Shown here: one piece after another, positions 1-4,600 of the stretch | Position numbering within the stretch: the first letter of the stretch is position 1 | Layout of the letters: each line of letters opens with the position of its first letter | Source: Anaerolineae bacterium CG2_30_64_16 | Lineage (GTDB): Bacteria > Chloroflexota > Anaerolineae > CG2-30-64-16 | Direction of reading: 5' to 3' | DNA: 6,828 nucleotides | NCBI GenBank assembly: GCA_001871755.1 | Contig: MNXL01000095.1 | Span: 1-6,828, forward strand | The notes under the pieces: generated by a model | What the model was told of the DNA's origin: nothing | Seen by the model: only the letters and a program-made list of their open reading frames with translations | The model's database searches: none | Program-made: the position numbers and the translations under genes

Positions 1-412
1 GATTAGCTATCACGCGTTGGTCTGGAAAACGGACAGTCCGGGAAGGTCAGCTATAGCAAGTCAGATAAGGATTCGGGATTCGCAATTCGGAATAGAGGCT
101 TCAGCCGGTTTTTCTGGGCAACGAGGGCAACCGGCTAAAGCCTCGAGTCCAGAAGATTATCTGAACATCTATACTATGATACGCATCAACGGAAATCCCA
201 ACACCTACGTCAATAACAATAGTTGGGTTTATGTCGGCCAGTCTGTGACGCCGGGCTGGACCTGGGACAGCGACTCTCTGAGCAGAACCTGGTTCACCAA
301 CGTTCCCGCGGGGACACACACTGTGACTCTCGTCTTGGGGAGTTGGGACGGTGGCGTCTCACATTCACGACCCTACGGCTTGAATGTTGAGGTATTGAAG
401 CAGCATTCGTGA
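1..412 (+). CDS. C-terminal end of a surface/exported protein (5' truncated by window edge)
   Basis: The reading frame is open from base 2 to the TGA at 410-412, so this is the 3' end of a longer gene; the ATG at 17 is probably internal. The conserved-looking part is the last ~85 residues, from DYLNIYTMIRING through SLSRTWFTNVPAGTHTVTL. It is rich in Thr, Ser, Asn, Gly and aromatics and looks like a beta-sandwich appendage of a secreted or cell-surface protein. Upstream, residues encoded by about 61-155 (IRIRDSQFGIEASAGFSGQR and following) are not protein-like: they are the translation of a palindromic repeat that happens to be open in this frame. The gene may therefore have accepted an in-frame insertion. 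I do not recognise the exact family. It resembles appendage domains of Chloroflexota surface proteins, but that is from memory. Coding confidence is fair, functional confidence low. Confidence 0.55.
   Translation, partial: ISYHALVWKTDSPGRSAIASQIRIRDSQFGIEASAGFSGQRGQPAKASSPEDYLNIYTMIRINGNPNTYVNNNSWVYVGQSVTPGWTWDSDSLSRTWFTNVPAGTHTVTLVLGSWDGGVSHSRPYGLNVEVLKQHS
95..144. repeat. Palindromic repeat inside the coding frame
   Basis: The left arm GAGGCTTCAGCCGGTT (95-110) and right arm AACCGGCTAAAGCCTC (129-144) are inverted repeats matching at 15 of 16 positions, around an 18-base loop. The preceding stretch 71-93, made of ATTCGG/ATTCGC words, probably belongs to the same repeat unit. It would form a strong hairpin in DNA or RNA. 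It sits in an open reading frame without introducing a stop, so it looks like a dispersed REP/MITE-type repeat that has landed in a gene. Only one copy is present in the window, so dispersal across the genome is inferred. Confidence 0.7.
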
Positions 413-452
413 TCCAAACATCCCCACGCGACGCGAGGGTCCGGATCACGAA
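406..452. repeat. 10-bp perfect inverted repeat spanning the stop codon; possible terminator hairpin
   Basis: TTCGTGATCC (406-415) and GGATCACGAA (443-452) are perfect inverted repeats with a 27-base loop, and the left arm contains the TGA stop of the upstream gene (410-412). The 8-mer GGATCACG recurs at 497-504. There is no T-run after the right arm on either strand, so it is not a canonical intrinsic terminator. It could act as an mRNA 3'-end stabiliser or be another short dispersed repeat. The rest of 453-508 shows nothing further. Confidence 0.5.
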
Positions 453-508
453 GCGTGAAGGCGGTCGCCGCGGATGGGGACTTCGCGGTCTAGTGGGATC
501 ACGCGGGT

Positions 509-883
509 TCAGACATACCGAAGCTGATTGACCATCTCGTCGGCTGTCACAGAATTGAGGAGGGCTAACAACCGGGCAACGACAGCGGCATCACTGGGGC
601 GGCGCATCGCCAGGATAATGCCGTAGTGCCGGCGCTCCTCCGCCAGGTAGCGGCGGTGCCGCTGCTCGAAGTCGGACCGGTTGTGGGTGAAAAGGGCGCG
701 TCCCTCGGCCACGGCGAAAGCCAGTTGCGCGTCGTCGTCGAGGTGCAGGCGATCGGCGTCTCGGGCGCTCAACACATCGAAGCCGCGCTGGCGAAGGTTC
801 TCGACGATGCCGGCCGACACGTCTTCGTCGAAGTAGAGACGCACATAGAGCGCCCGCAACTCCTGGTCGGCGCTTTCAGGCAT
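509..883 (-). CDS. DUF5615 PIN-like toxin of a DUF433/DUF5615 pair
   Basis: This 124-aa protein resembles the DUF5615 (Mut7-C-like, PIN-fold) family, predicted nucleases that serve as the toxin partner of DUF433 proteins. Visible features are an N-terminal strand with an acidic cluster, VRLYFDEDVS (residues 14-23), where D19, E20 and D21 would contribute to the metal site; a central D49-D51 acidic run; and the typical LFTHNRSDF motif (residues 65-72) with N69 and D71. The ATG overlaps the end of the DUF433 gene by 8 bases (ATGCCTGA, 876-883), a translational-coupling arrangement usual for toxin-antitoxin operons. The family core normally begins near VRLYFDED, so the first ~12 residues are an extension; an in-frame GTG at V14 is an alternative start but lacks a well-spaced ribosome-binding site. 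Intact by length. The role as RNase toxin is inferred from family and context. Confidence 0.85.
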   Translation of the reverse strand: MPESADQELRALYVRLYFDEDVSAGIVENLRQRGFDVLSARDADRLHLDDDAQLAFAVAEGRALFTHNRSDFEQRHRRYLAEERRHYGIILAMRRPSDAAVVARLLALLNSVTADEMVNQLRYV

Positions 884-1244
884 CGGCCGGTATCCGGTTC
901 AAGAGGATCGAACGCTCGATCTCGGCGCGATGATCGTCATAGTAGCCTAAAGCGTCGAAGATCTGGGCCAGCCGCAGGTGTGGCAGCTTGCGGGCGATCT
1001 CTTCCGGCGTATCGCCAAACTTCCAGTATTCGACGACCGCGCGCACCGGCGTACGCGTGCCTTTGATGATCGGCTCGCCGCTCAGGATGCTCTCCACCTG
1101 GATGATGTACGGATGATCGGCAGGCGCCAACGGCGTCGCCGGCGCGAACTGCGATGACACCAGGTTGCGCAGTTGATTTAGTTCGTTTTCCAGGGCGCCC
1201 AGACGACCCACGACCGTTTGGAAATCGGCTGCCAGCTCAGACAT
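876..1244 (-). CDS. DUF433 antitoxin with coiled-coil-like N-terminus
   Basis: This is a 122-aa DUF433-type protein. DUF433 is a small helix-turn-helix-like domain, commonly the antitoxin and DNA-binding autorepressor partner of a DUF5615 or other PIN-like toxin. The DUF433 core spans about residues 44-115, with the signature SGEPIIKGTRTPV (55-67), then GDTPEEIARKLPHL (77-90) and the helix IFDALGYYDDHRAEIE. Residues 1-32 (SELAADFQTVVGRLGALENE...) show heptad-like spacing of leucines and valines and may form a dimerisation coiled coil, which is not universal in the family. The ATG at 1244 is preceded by GGGAG about ten bases upstream. Its stop overlaps the toxin start by 8 bases. A promoter with an extended -10 lies at 1305-1333, so the two genes form a self-contained operon. 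Confidence 0.85.
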   Translation of the reverse strand: MSELAADFQTVVGRLGALENELNQLRNLVSSQFAPATPLAPADHPYIIQVESILSGEPIIKGTRTPVRAVVEYWKFGDTPEEIARKLPHLRLAQIFDALGYYDDHRAEIERSILLNRIPADA

Positions 1245-1304
1245 AGCAATACTCCCGCATCGGATTCACGATCCATTTCAGCCTGATCAACTCTGTTCGT
1301 CTGG

Positions 1305-1333
1305 ATTCTAGCACACACAGCCATCCCAGGCAA
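1305..1333 (-). promoter_or_regulatory. Promoter of the first toxin-antitoxin operon
   Basis: Read on the minus strand there is a -35-like TTGCCT (1333-1328), a 17-base spacer and TAGAAT (1310-1305) preceded by TG one base away, giving an extended -10 TGCTAGAAT. The predicted start is near 1298, about 54 bases ahead of the DUF433 ATG. The -35 lies on top of the Shine-Dalgarno sequence of the plus-strand gene at 1344, so the two divergent leaders interlock. Called from sequence pattern only. Confidence 0.6.
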
Positions 1334-1503
1334 GGAGGGAATGATGGAACGCAAACGCTTCACCCTCGAAGTCCCGTGGCCGAACTTCAGCAAAGTTCGG
1401 CTGACCCGCCTGCTGCCGACCCCGGGCAACGTGATCTTCACCCTCGTGATGATCGCGCTGCTCGTCCTGGCCCAGTCCGCAGGCGCGCTGCCCCTGGCCA
1501 ATC

Positions 1504-1560
1504 CGAAACCTGTACTGAGCCCAGTCGAAGTATCCGCAATCCAAAACTCGCAATCCACCA
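1504..1560. repeat. Probable dispersed-repeat fragment inside the exported-protein gene
   Basis: The stretch with CTGTACTGAGCCCAGTCGAA followed by ATCCGCAATCC...CTCGCAATCC separates the signal segment from the YQGRL motif and translates to low-similarity sequence (KPVLSPVEVSAIQNSQ). Its GTACTGAGCC...GTCGAAGTA wording and CGCAATCC words look like a fragment of a common bacterial dispersed repeat, and they resemble the ATTCGC words at 71-90 on the opposite strand. It is in frame. Single copy here, so this is tentative. Confidence 0.35.
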
Positions 1561-1631
1561 TCGCCTACCAGGGCCGACTGGCGGACGCGAACGGCACCCC
1601 GCTGACCAACACTGTCAACATGTATCTGATC

Positions 1632-1689
1632 TGAAAATGGACGTTCGCTGCCCGTTTTCATGCTTGGTGGTGAATGAAATTCATGGCGA
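1632..1689. repeat. Hairpin repeat that supplies the premature stop
   Basis: TGAAAATGG (1632-1640) and CCGTTTTCA (1652-1660) are inverted repeats matching at 8 of 9 positions with an 11-base loop. They are followed by the odd-centred palindrome ATGAAATTCAT (about 1673-1683). The left arm begins with the TGA that ends the N-terminal fragment of the broken gene, so the repeat marks the point where homology to the surface protein is lost. It abuts the separate inverted-repeat element that starts at 1690. Confidence 0.5.
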
Positions 1690-1793
1690 CTTCTCAATAA
1701 TCTGGGGACAGCTCGGGCCGGTCTCCGACCGTGCCCGTCGTGGCTCGGTCAGGAGACCGGCCACAGCAAGTAAGGCCCCGAAAAATTGAGAAG
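1690..1793. mobile_element. MITE-like element with terminal and internal inverted repeats
   Basis: The ends are CTTCTCAAT (1690-1698) and ATTGAGAAG (1785-1793), perfect 9-bp inverted repeats. Extended inward they match at 14 of 18 positions, ending in GGGG/CCCC (1704-1707, 1776-1779). Inside is a perfect 11-bp inverted pair GGCCGGTCTCC (1716-1726) and GGAGACCGGCC (1752-1762), which continues as GACCG/CGGTC with a one-base bulge. The unit is 104 bp, encodes no protein and carries a stop (TGA 1787-1789) in the frame of the downstream gene fragment. No convincing target duplication flanks it, as expected if flanking DNA was later lost. Non-autonomous transposition is inferred, not shown. Confidence 0.65.
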
Positions 1794-2236
1794 ATACCAC
1801 GGATACGGTCGAGTGGACTTTCGACGACCGCCGCGTGGTCTGGGTACAACTGGCCGACAGCGTGGGCAACTGGAGCGAGCCGTATCCGGCCTACGCCGCG
1901 CCCGTGTTCGCGCCCCAGGCGCCGACCGTCGCGATCGGCCTGGACGCGGATGGGGTACAGTTGACTTGGCTGCACCTGGACGCGAACGCCCGCTACCAGG
2001 TCTGGCGCGACACGCGGCCCTACTTCGACCCGACCGCGCCGACCACGGACACGGTCAAGCTGGACGACGTCTACCCGCCGGTGGGCGGGGGTCTGCTGAC
2101 CTACAGTGACGCGACCGTCGATCCGAACGTCACCTACTATTACGCGGTGGTCGGGGTCAACGCCCTGGGGCAGCGGTCCGCGGCAGAGAAATACCTGGGG
2201 GTGTTCCGGTTTGGCTTGACGGCGAGGGAGTAGTAT

Positions 2237-2604
2237 TCACCGTCTCAGCGGCAGGTGAACGATCTGATCCTGGAATTCGTCTGGGCGGGCCGCGGCCCAG
2301 ATGAGCCACAGGTCATCGAGGATGGCGCCGATGTTCATGCGCCGGGGGAGTTGGACGATGCCGGGAACATGGCGACCGAGCGCCAGGTGGTCGTCGAGAT
2401 GGCCCGGCATGGAGGCGCGGTCGTTGGTGACCAACATGCAGCCACGGTCTTCGATCCAGGTCAGGACGTCCGGATCGGGTGTGCCCCTGACCGGTGCGAT
2501 ATCCTCGCCGATGGCGTACACCTGTAGTCGGGTTCTGCCCGCGCCAGTTGCGCCTGGATGAGCGGAGGCACGTGCTCGTCGAGCAAGAAGCAGACGGGAC
2601 TCAT
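2237..2604 (-). pseudogene. Frameshifted DUF5615-type toxin of the second DUF433/DUF5615 pair
   Basis: The natural start is the ATG at 2604-2602, which overlaps the antitoxin stop as ATGA. From there the frame reads MSPVCFLLDEHVPPLIQAQL and then ARAEPD, matching the DUF5615 N-terminus with its LLDEHVP acidic motif. It then shifts to nonsense and stops at 2463-2461 after 47 residues. The rest of the protein is open in another frame to 2237: VYAIGEDIAPVRGTPDPDVL, then LVTNDRASMPGHL (the family's TND motif) and a C-terminus ending IVHLPLRR. Adding one base near 2524-2529 (GAC TAC AGG to GAC CTA CAG G) gives a continuous 122-aa protein of normal family length. So a single base has been lost, either a real inactivating mutation or a sequencing/assembly error. 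If real, there is no functional toxin. Confidence 0.82.
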
Positions 2605-2945
2605 GCTGGCACGGCTACCCGCTGGTGTTGTTGATCCCGCAGCCGCGCCAACTCACGCAGCCGCTGGACGGCCGGCGAAGGGTGCTGGTCCTGCTCGCGG
2701 CGCTGGCGCTCGATTTCGTGATCCACCGCCCGCAGATAAGCGTCCACCTGGGAACGGTTGCGCCAGTAGTAGGTCAGCGTCGCGTAGACCTGCTCGACCG
2801 AAAGGGTCGGGTAACGAGCAGCGATCTGTTCAGCGAACAGGCCCAGCTCCAGGTAGTCGGTCAGGATCGTCTCGATGCCGACCCGCGTGCCTTTCACGCG
2901 GATGTCATTGGGAGCGAGAAAGTCGAAGTAGTCTTCCAATTGCAT
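2601..2945 (-). CDS. DUF433 antitoxin, second copy
   Basis: This 114-aa DUF433 protein has the core MQLEDYFDFLAPNDIRVKGTR at residues 1-21 followed by the family pattern IETILTDYLELGLFAEQIAA, YPTLSVEQVYATLTYYWRN and VDAYL. In this subgroup the N-terminal LEDYFDFL and the IRVKGTRVGIETI motif replace the GEPIIKGTRTPV of the other copy (876-1244), so the two are diverged relatives rather than a recent duplication. The C-terminal ~40 residues are charged and Arg/Gln-rich (IERQRREQDQ...RLRELARLRDQ) and probably helical. The stop overlaps the toxin start by 4 bases (ATGA). The ribosome-binding site is GAGGTGA in a 15-bp block shared with the antitoxin at 3942, and a promoter lies at 2981-3009. The toxin partner is frameshifted, so this antitoxin may be an orphan DNA-binding protein. 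Confidence 0.85.
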   Translation of the reverse strand: MQLEDYFDFLAPNDIRVKGTRVGIETILTDYLELGLFAEQIAARYPTLSVEQVYATLTYYWRNRSQVDAYLRAVDHEIERQRREQDQHPSPAVQRLRELARLRDQQHQRVAVPA

Positions 2946-2956
2946 AGCATCACCTC
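2942..2956 (-). promoter_or_regulatory. Shared 15-bp translation-start block (copy 1)
   Basis: The minus-strand sequence GAGGTGATGCTATGC contains a GAGG ribosome-binding site 7 bases from the antitoxin ATG and an additional out-of-frame ATG five bases upstream of it. An identical block is at 3939-3953, at the start of an unrelated antitoxin gene. The out-of-frame ATG would direct an overlapping frame ending at 2894. Confidence 0.6.
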
Positions 2957-2980
2957 ACACCGTTTCCGATCTACGGTCGC

Positions 2981-3009
2981 AGTATAACACCAGTCGCGCA
3001 TCAGGACAA
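2981..3009 (-). promoter_or_regulatory. Promoter of the second DUF433 operon
   Basis: On the minus strand there is TTGTCC (3009-3004), a 17-base spacer and TATACT (2986-2981) preceded by TG and one base (TGTTATACT, an extended -10). The predicted start is near 2974, giving a leader of about 30 bases to the ATG at 2945. Same architecture as the promoter at 1305-1333. Confidence 0.65.
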
Positions 3010-3029
3010 GGACGTAACATGAAATGACA

Positions 3030-3044
3030 CCGCTTTTCAAGCGG
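3030..3044 (-). terminator. Small hairpin downstream of the decayed gene, possible weak terminator
   Basis: CCGCTT (3030-3035) and AAGCGG (3039-3044) form a perfect 6-bp stem with a 3-base loop, 28 bases past the stop of the remnant at 3073 on the minus strand. The following minus-strand bases (TGTCATTTC) are only moderately T-rich, so termination would be weak. It also lies just upstream of the second DUF433 promoter and may insulate it. Confidence 0.35.
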
Positions 3045-3072
3045 CACTCGGAACAGATGACATCAGGGGCAC

Positions 3073-3357
3073 TCACCTGAAACGCAGCGAATACAGGTCC
3101 GCATCCGCCATGACAAACCGCAGGCGAACCGGTCTTCCGGCCAGCCTGCGCACGCCGCCCCCCGCTCGCCACGCCACGACGCCTTCGATCTCATCGCCGA
3201 CGATCTGCCGGCACTCAGCGAGCCGATAGCCCAACACAGGCTGCGGCGCTTCTTCTCGTGGCGTGTTCAACCGGAGGCGGGCGCCTTCGAGGATGTCGAT
3301 CAGGTAGGCGTCGACGAACAACTCAAGCCTGGAGCCGATATCCAGAATGGTCGCCAT
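3073..3357 (-). pseudogene. Internally deleted remnant of a larger protein (LELFVDAYLI ... DADLYSLRF ends)
   Basis: From the ATG at 3357 the frame reads MATILDIGSRLELFVDAYLI and ends GRPVRLRFVMADADLYSLRF plus R. From memory, these two phrases are the opposite ends of a roughly 400-500-residue family of bacterial proteins, often glycosidase-like or BNR-repeat-like and found in planctomycetes and related groups. Here only 94 residues remain. About 35 N-terminal residues up to RLRLNTPREE join directly to about 60 C-terminal ones starting around GYRLAECRQIVGDEIEGVVA, in one open frame. That is the signature of a clean in-frame internal deletion. A TTG start at 3402 would extend the product and overlap the stop of the toxin gene upstream, but the family-like beginning favours 3357. 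No promoter of its own is evident. Functional product unlikely. The family name is uncertain. Confidence 0.6.
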
Positions 3358-3398
3358 AAATCGGAAACGTTCTCTTGTTGACACAAAGGCCCGTGCCG

Positions 3399-3743
3399 TC
3401 AAGCTTTCGCAGCGACCAACTCTCGCAGCATACTACGGATGCGGTCAAGTGTCTGCGGCGACACCCGGCCAAAAGTCCTGGTCACGATGGACTGCGACAG
3501 GGTGTAGAGCTTATCTACCCGAATCGTGCCCGGATGATTAAGCTGACCATGCTGCAGGTCGCTCGACGTGATGACGAAACCGTAGTCCACCTGCGCAGGG
3601 TTGGATGTCATCGCTACCACGACAATGTCGGCAGTTTGGCGATTGTAGACATCATTGGATATGACGACAATCGGCCGCTGTTTGTGCACAGAGAGGTCGG
3701 TGAACGGAACCGGCACGAGCAGGATATCCCCCTGGCTAGGCAT
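3399..3743 (-). CDS. PemK/MazF-type endoribonuclease toxin
   Basis: This 114-aa protein has PemK/MazF-family features (sequence-specific mRNA interferases with an SH3-like barrel): the opening QGDILLVPVPFTDLS (residues 4-18), HKQRPIVVISND (20-31) holding the likely catalytic Arg23, VVVAMTSNP (41-49) with the likely catalytic Thr46, and GTIRVDKLYTLSQSIVTRTF (72-91), the typical late strand and helix. The start at 3743 was chosen because the family begins just before GDI and because it overlaps the antitoxin stop by 8 bases (ATGCCTAG), although the frame stays open upstream. It is the second gene of a two-gene operon with the antitoxin at 3736-3942. No truncation is visible. The TGA at 3399-3401 touches a possible TTG start of the decayed downstream gene. 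Confidence 0.9.
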   Translation of the reverse strand: MPSQGDILLVPVPFTDLSVHKQRPIVVISNDVYNRQTADIVVVAMTSNPAQVDYGFVITSSDLQHGQLNHPGTIRVDKLYTLSQSIVTRTFGRVSPQTLDRIRSMLRELVAAKA

Positions 3744-3942
3744 GGTTCCAGTCCTCGTCATCAAGTGGATTATCCCAAAAATCCAGGCTGCTTTCGGCGG
3801 CCGCCAGCAAGTCATCGAACCGCTCGGCCGGCTCCTCGACGACAAAGACCGTCACGTGTGAGCCGGAAGGAAAGGGGACGCGCAACTCGATGCGCCCTTC
3901 CGGCGGCACTTTGAGGTCGAATTTCAGAGCTGTTTGCAGCAT
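3736..3942 (-). CDS. Small antitoxin paired with the PemK/MazF-type toxin
   Basis: This is a 68-aa acidic protein. The N-terminal half (LQTALKFDLKVPPEGRIELR then VPFPSGSHVTVFVVEE) is beta-rich and AbrB/MazE-like in flavour. The C-terminal half (ERFDDLLAAAESSLDFWDNP then LDDEDWNHA) ends in the FWDNP...DDEDWN pattern common in small antitoxins, where such a tail wraps the toxin. The ATG at 3942 is preferred over an in-frame ATG at 3960 because AGAGGTGA sits 7 bases upstream. The ribosome-binding site and start fall in a 15-bp block identical to the one at the second DUF433 gene. Its end overlaps the toxin start by 8 bases, implying coupled translation. No clear promoter lies between it and the tRNA-Arg gene 51 bases upstream, so it may be transcribed from the tRNA promoter. 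Confidence 0.82.
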   Translation of the reverse strand: MLQTALKFDLKVPPEGRIELRVPFPSGSHVTVFVVEEPAERFDDLLAAAESSLDFWDNPLDDEDWNHA

Positions 3943-3953
3943 AGCATCACCTC
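3939..3953 (-). promoter_or_regulatory. Shared 15-bp translation-start block (copy 2)
   Basis: Identical to 2942-2956: GAGGTGATGCTATGC on the minus strand, with GAGG 7 bases from the start ATG and an extra out-of-frame ATG five bases upstream. The out-of-frame ATG here opens only a 7-codon frame (MLCCKQL, then TGA) inside the antitoxin gene. Identity ends exactly at both edges of the block. Confidence 0.6.
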
Positions 3954-3993
3954 TGCCCAAACTGGCATTGGCCTGATCCGTGACTTGACGAAG

Positions 3994-4066
3994 TACCCCT
4001 GGCTGGATTCGAACCAGCGGCCTTAGGATTAGAAGTCCTCCGCTCTATCCACTGAGCTACAGGGGC
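3994..4066 (-). tRNA. tRNA-Arg (anticodon TCT)
   Basis: The minus strand from 4066 folds as a complete 73-base cloverleaf: acceptor GCCCCTG/CAGGGGT, D-arm GCTC...GAGC, anticodon loop CTTCTAA with anticodon TCT (plus-strand positions 4031-4033), 5-base variable loop, T-arm GCTGG-TTCGAAT-CCAGC and discriminator A. It decodes AGA (and AGG by wobble). The 3' CCA is not encoded (the next bases are CTT), so it needs CCA-adding enzyme. Minor oddities are a G1-U72 wobble at the acceptor end and a G27-A43 mismatch at the top of the anticodon stem; both are tolerable. A strong promoter is at 4084-4112. Confidence 0.95.
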
Positions 4067-4083
4067 AGGATGGATTTGAGTCC

Positions 4084-4112
4084 ATTCTAGCGAGATAGAG
4101 GACGCTTGTCAA
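4084..4112 (-). promoter_or_regulatory. Near-consensus promoter of tRNA-Arg
   Basis: On the minus strand a perfect TTGACA (4112-4107), a 17-base spacer and TAGAAT (4089-4084), 17 bases before the mature tRNA 5' end. It is the best match to a housekeeping-sigma promoter in the window. It probably also drives the antitoxin/toxin pair downstream of the tRNA. Confidence 0.8.
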
Positions 4113-4141
4113 TTCCCCGCGGCAGCCAGGTGCATCGCGCT

Positions 4142-4564
4142 TCAGAGCAATCCGGCGGGCGTGTCGGCCACTTTGACCGCGGCGAGAAAGCTCGCCAGGT
4201 CGTCGTAGACCCGCCGCGAGAGCGAGCGCACGACCCAGTTCTCCGCCATGGGCGAGATGACCACCACCGGAACACCATGCTGATACGCCGCGTACATCTC
4301 CATGGCCGTGCCCATACTGGCCACCGGCACGTACGCGATCACCAGGTCGCTCCCGATCGCCAGATCGATCATGGCGAACAAGGTCGCTTTGGCCGCGGCA
4401 TCGTTGTATTCCACGCTGTTGGGGTGCAACGCGTAGGGATCGACCACCTCCACGTCCGGCCAGCGCGCGGTCAACGCCTCGCCGATCTGCCGGCGGTAGT
4501 CCTGGTCCATGAGCTGTTTGCCGTGATTGGACGCCTGCATGACGCCCCCGATAAAGAGCCGCAT
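4142..4564 (-). CDS. Nucleoside 2-deoxyribosyltransferase-like protein
   Basis: This 140-aa protein has the Rossmann-like fold signature of the nucleoside 2-deoxyribosyltransferase superfamily, whose members exchange or hydrolyse the base of (deoxy)nucleosides or nucleotides. Visible are an N-terminal strand and loop MRLFIGGVMQASNHGK (residues 1-16), VDPYALHPNS (41-50), the strand SDLVIAYVP (72-80), and VASMGTAMEMYAAYQHGVPV (81-100). The last carries the conserved S/MGT and the Glu (E89) that is the usual catalytic nucleophile, then ISPMAENW. The ATG at 4564 is chosen because GGGAGGG lies 4 bases upstream and the family starts at the first strand; the open frame upstream of it is repeat-derived. 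It was probably co-transcribed with the HD-domain gene upstream before an element separated them. The substrate cannot be told from the sequence, and a nucleotide N-glycosidase is equally possible. Confidence 0.75.
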   Translation of the reverse strand: MRLFIGGVMQASNHGKQLMDQDYRRQIGEALTARWPDVEVVDPYALHPNSVEYNDAAAKATLFAMIDLAIGSDLVIAYVPVASMGTAMEMYAAYQHGVPVVVISPMAENWVVRSLSRRVYDDLASFLAAVKVADTPAGLL

Positions 4565-4600
4565 TGCGCCCTCCCGGTACAGGTAGATGCCCGGCTCAGC

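Larger units (their letters stand above)
1344..2233 (+). pseudogene. Broken exported protein gene: YQGRL-type N-terminus and Fn3-like C-terminus separated by repeats
   Basis: AAGGAGGG (1332-1339) fits the second of two adjacent ATGs (1344) better than the first (1341). The N-terminal piece starts MERKRFTLEVPW, has a hydrophobic signal or anchor segment (GNVIFTLVMIALLVLAQSAG) and then the motif TIAYQGRLADANGTPLTN, typical of bacterial tail-fibre-like or surface proteins, before a TGA at 1632-1634. The C-terminal piece is open from 1790 to 2233 in a different frame. It reads DTVEWTFDDRRVVWVQLADS and then an Fn3-like domain (PTVAIGL...VQLTWLHLD...YYYAVVGVNALGQRSA). Such N- and C-termini belong at opposite ends of a much longer protein, so the middle is missing. 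The gap is filled by two palindromic elements. Either one gene lost its centre or two related genes recombined. Loss of function is almost certain. A 3-base gap separates its stop from the convergent gene on the minus strand. Confidence 0.75.

Noticed and set aside
626..1066. Open frame of 146 codons on the plus strand
   Set aside because: It is antisense to both members of the first toxin-antitoxin pair and contains no family signature.
2625..2987. Open frame of 120 codons on the plus strand
   Set aside because: It is antisense to the second DUF433 gene, whose motifs, promoter and ribosome-binding site are clear.
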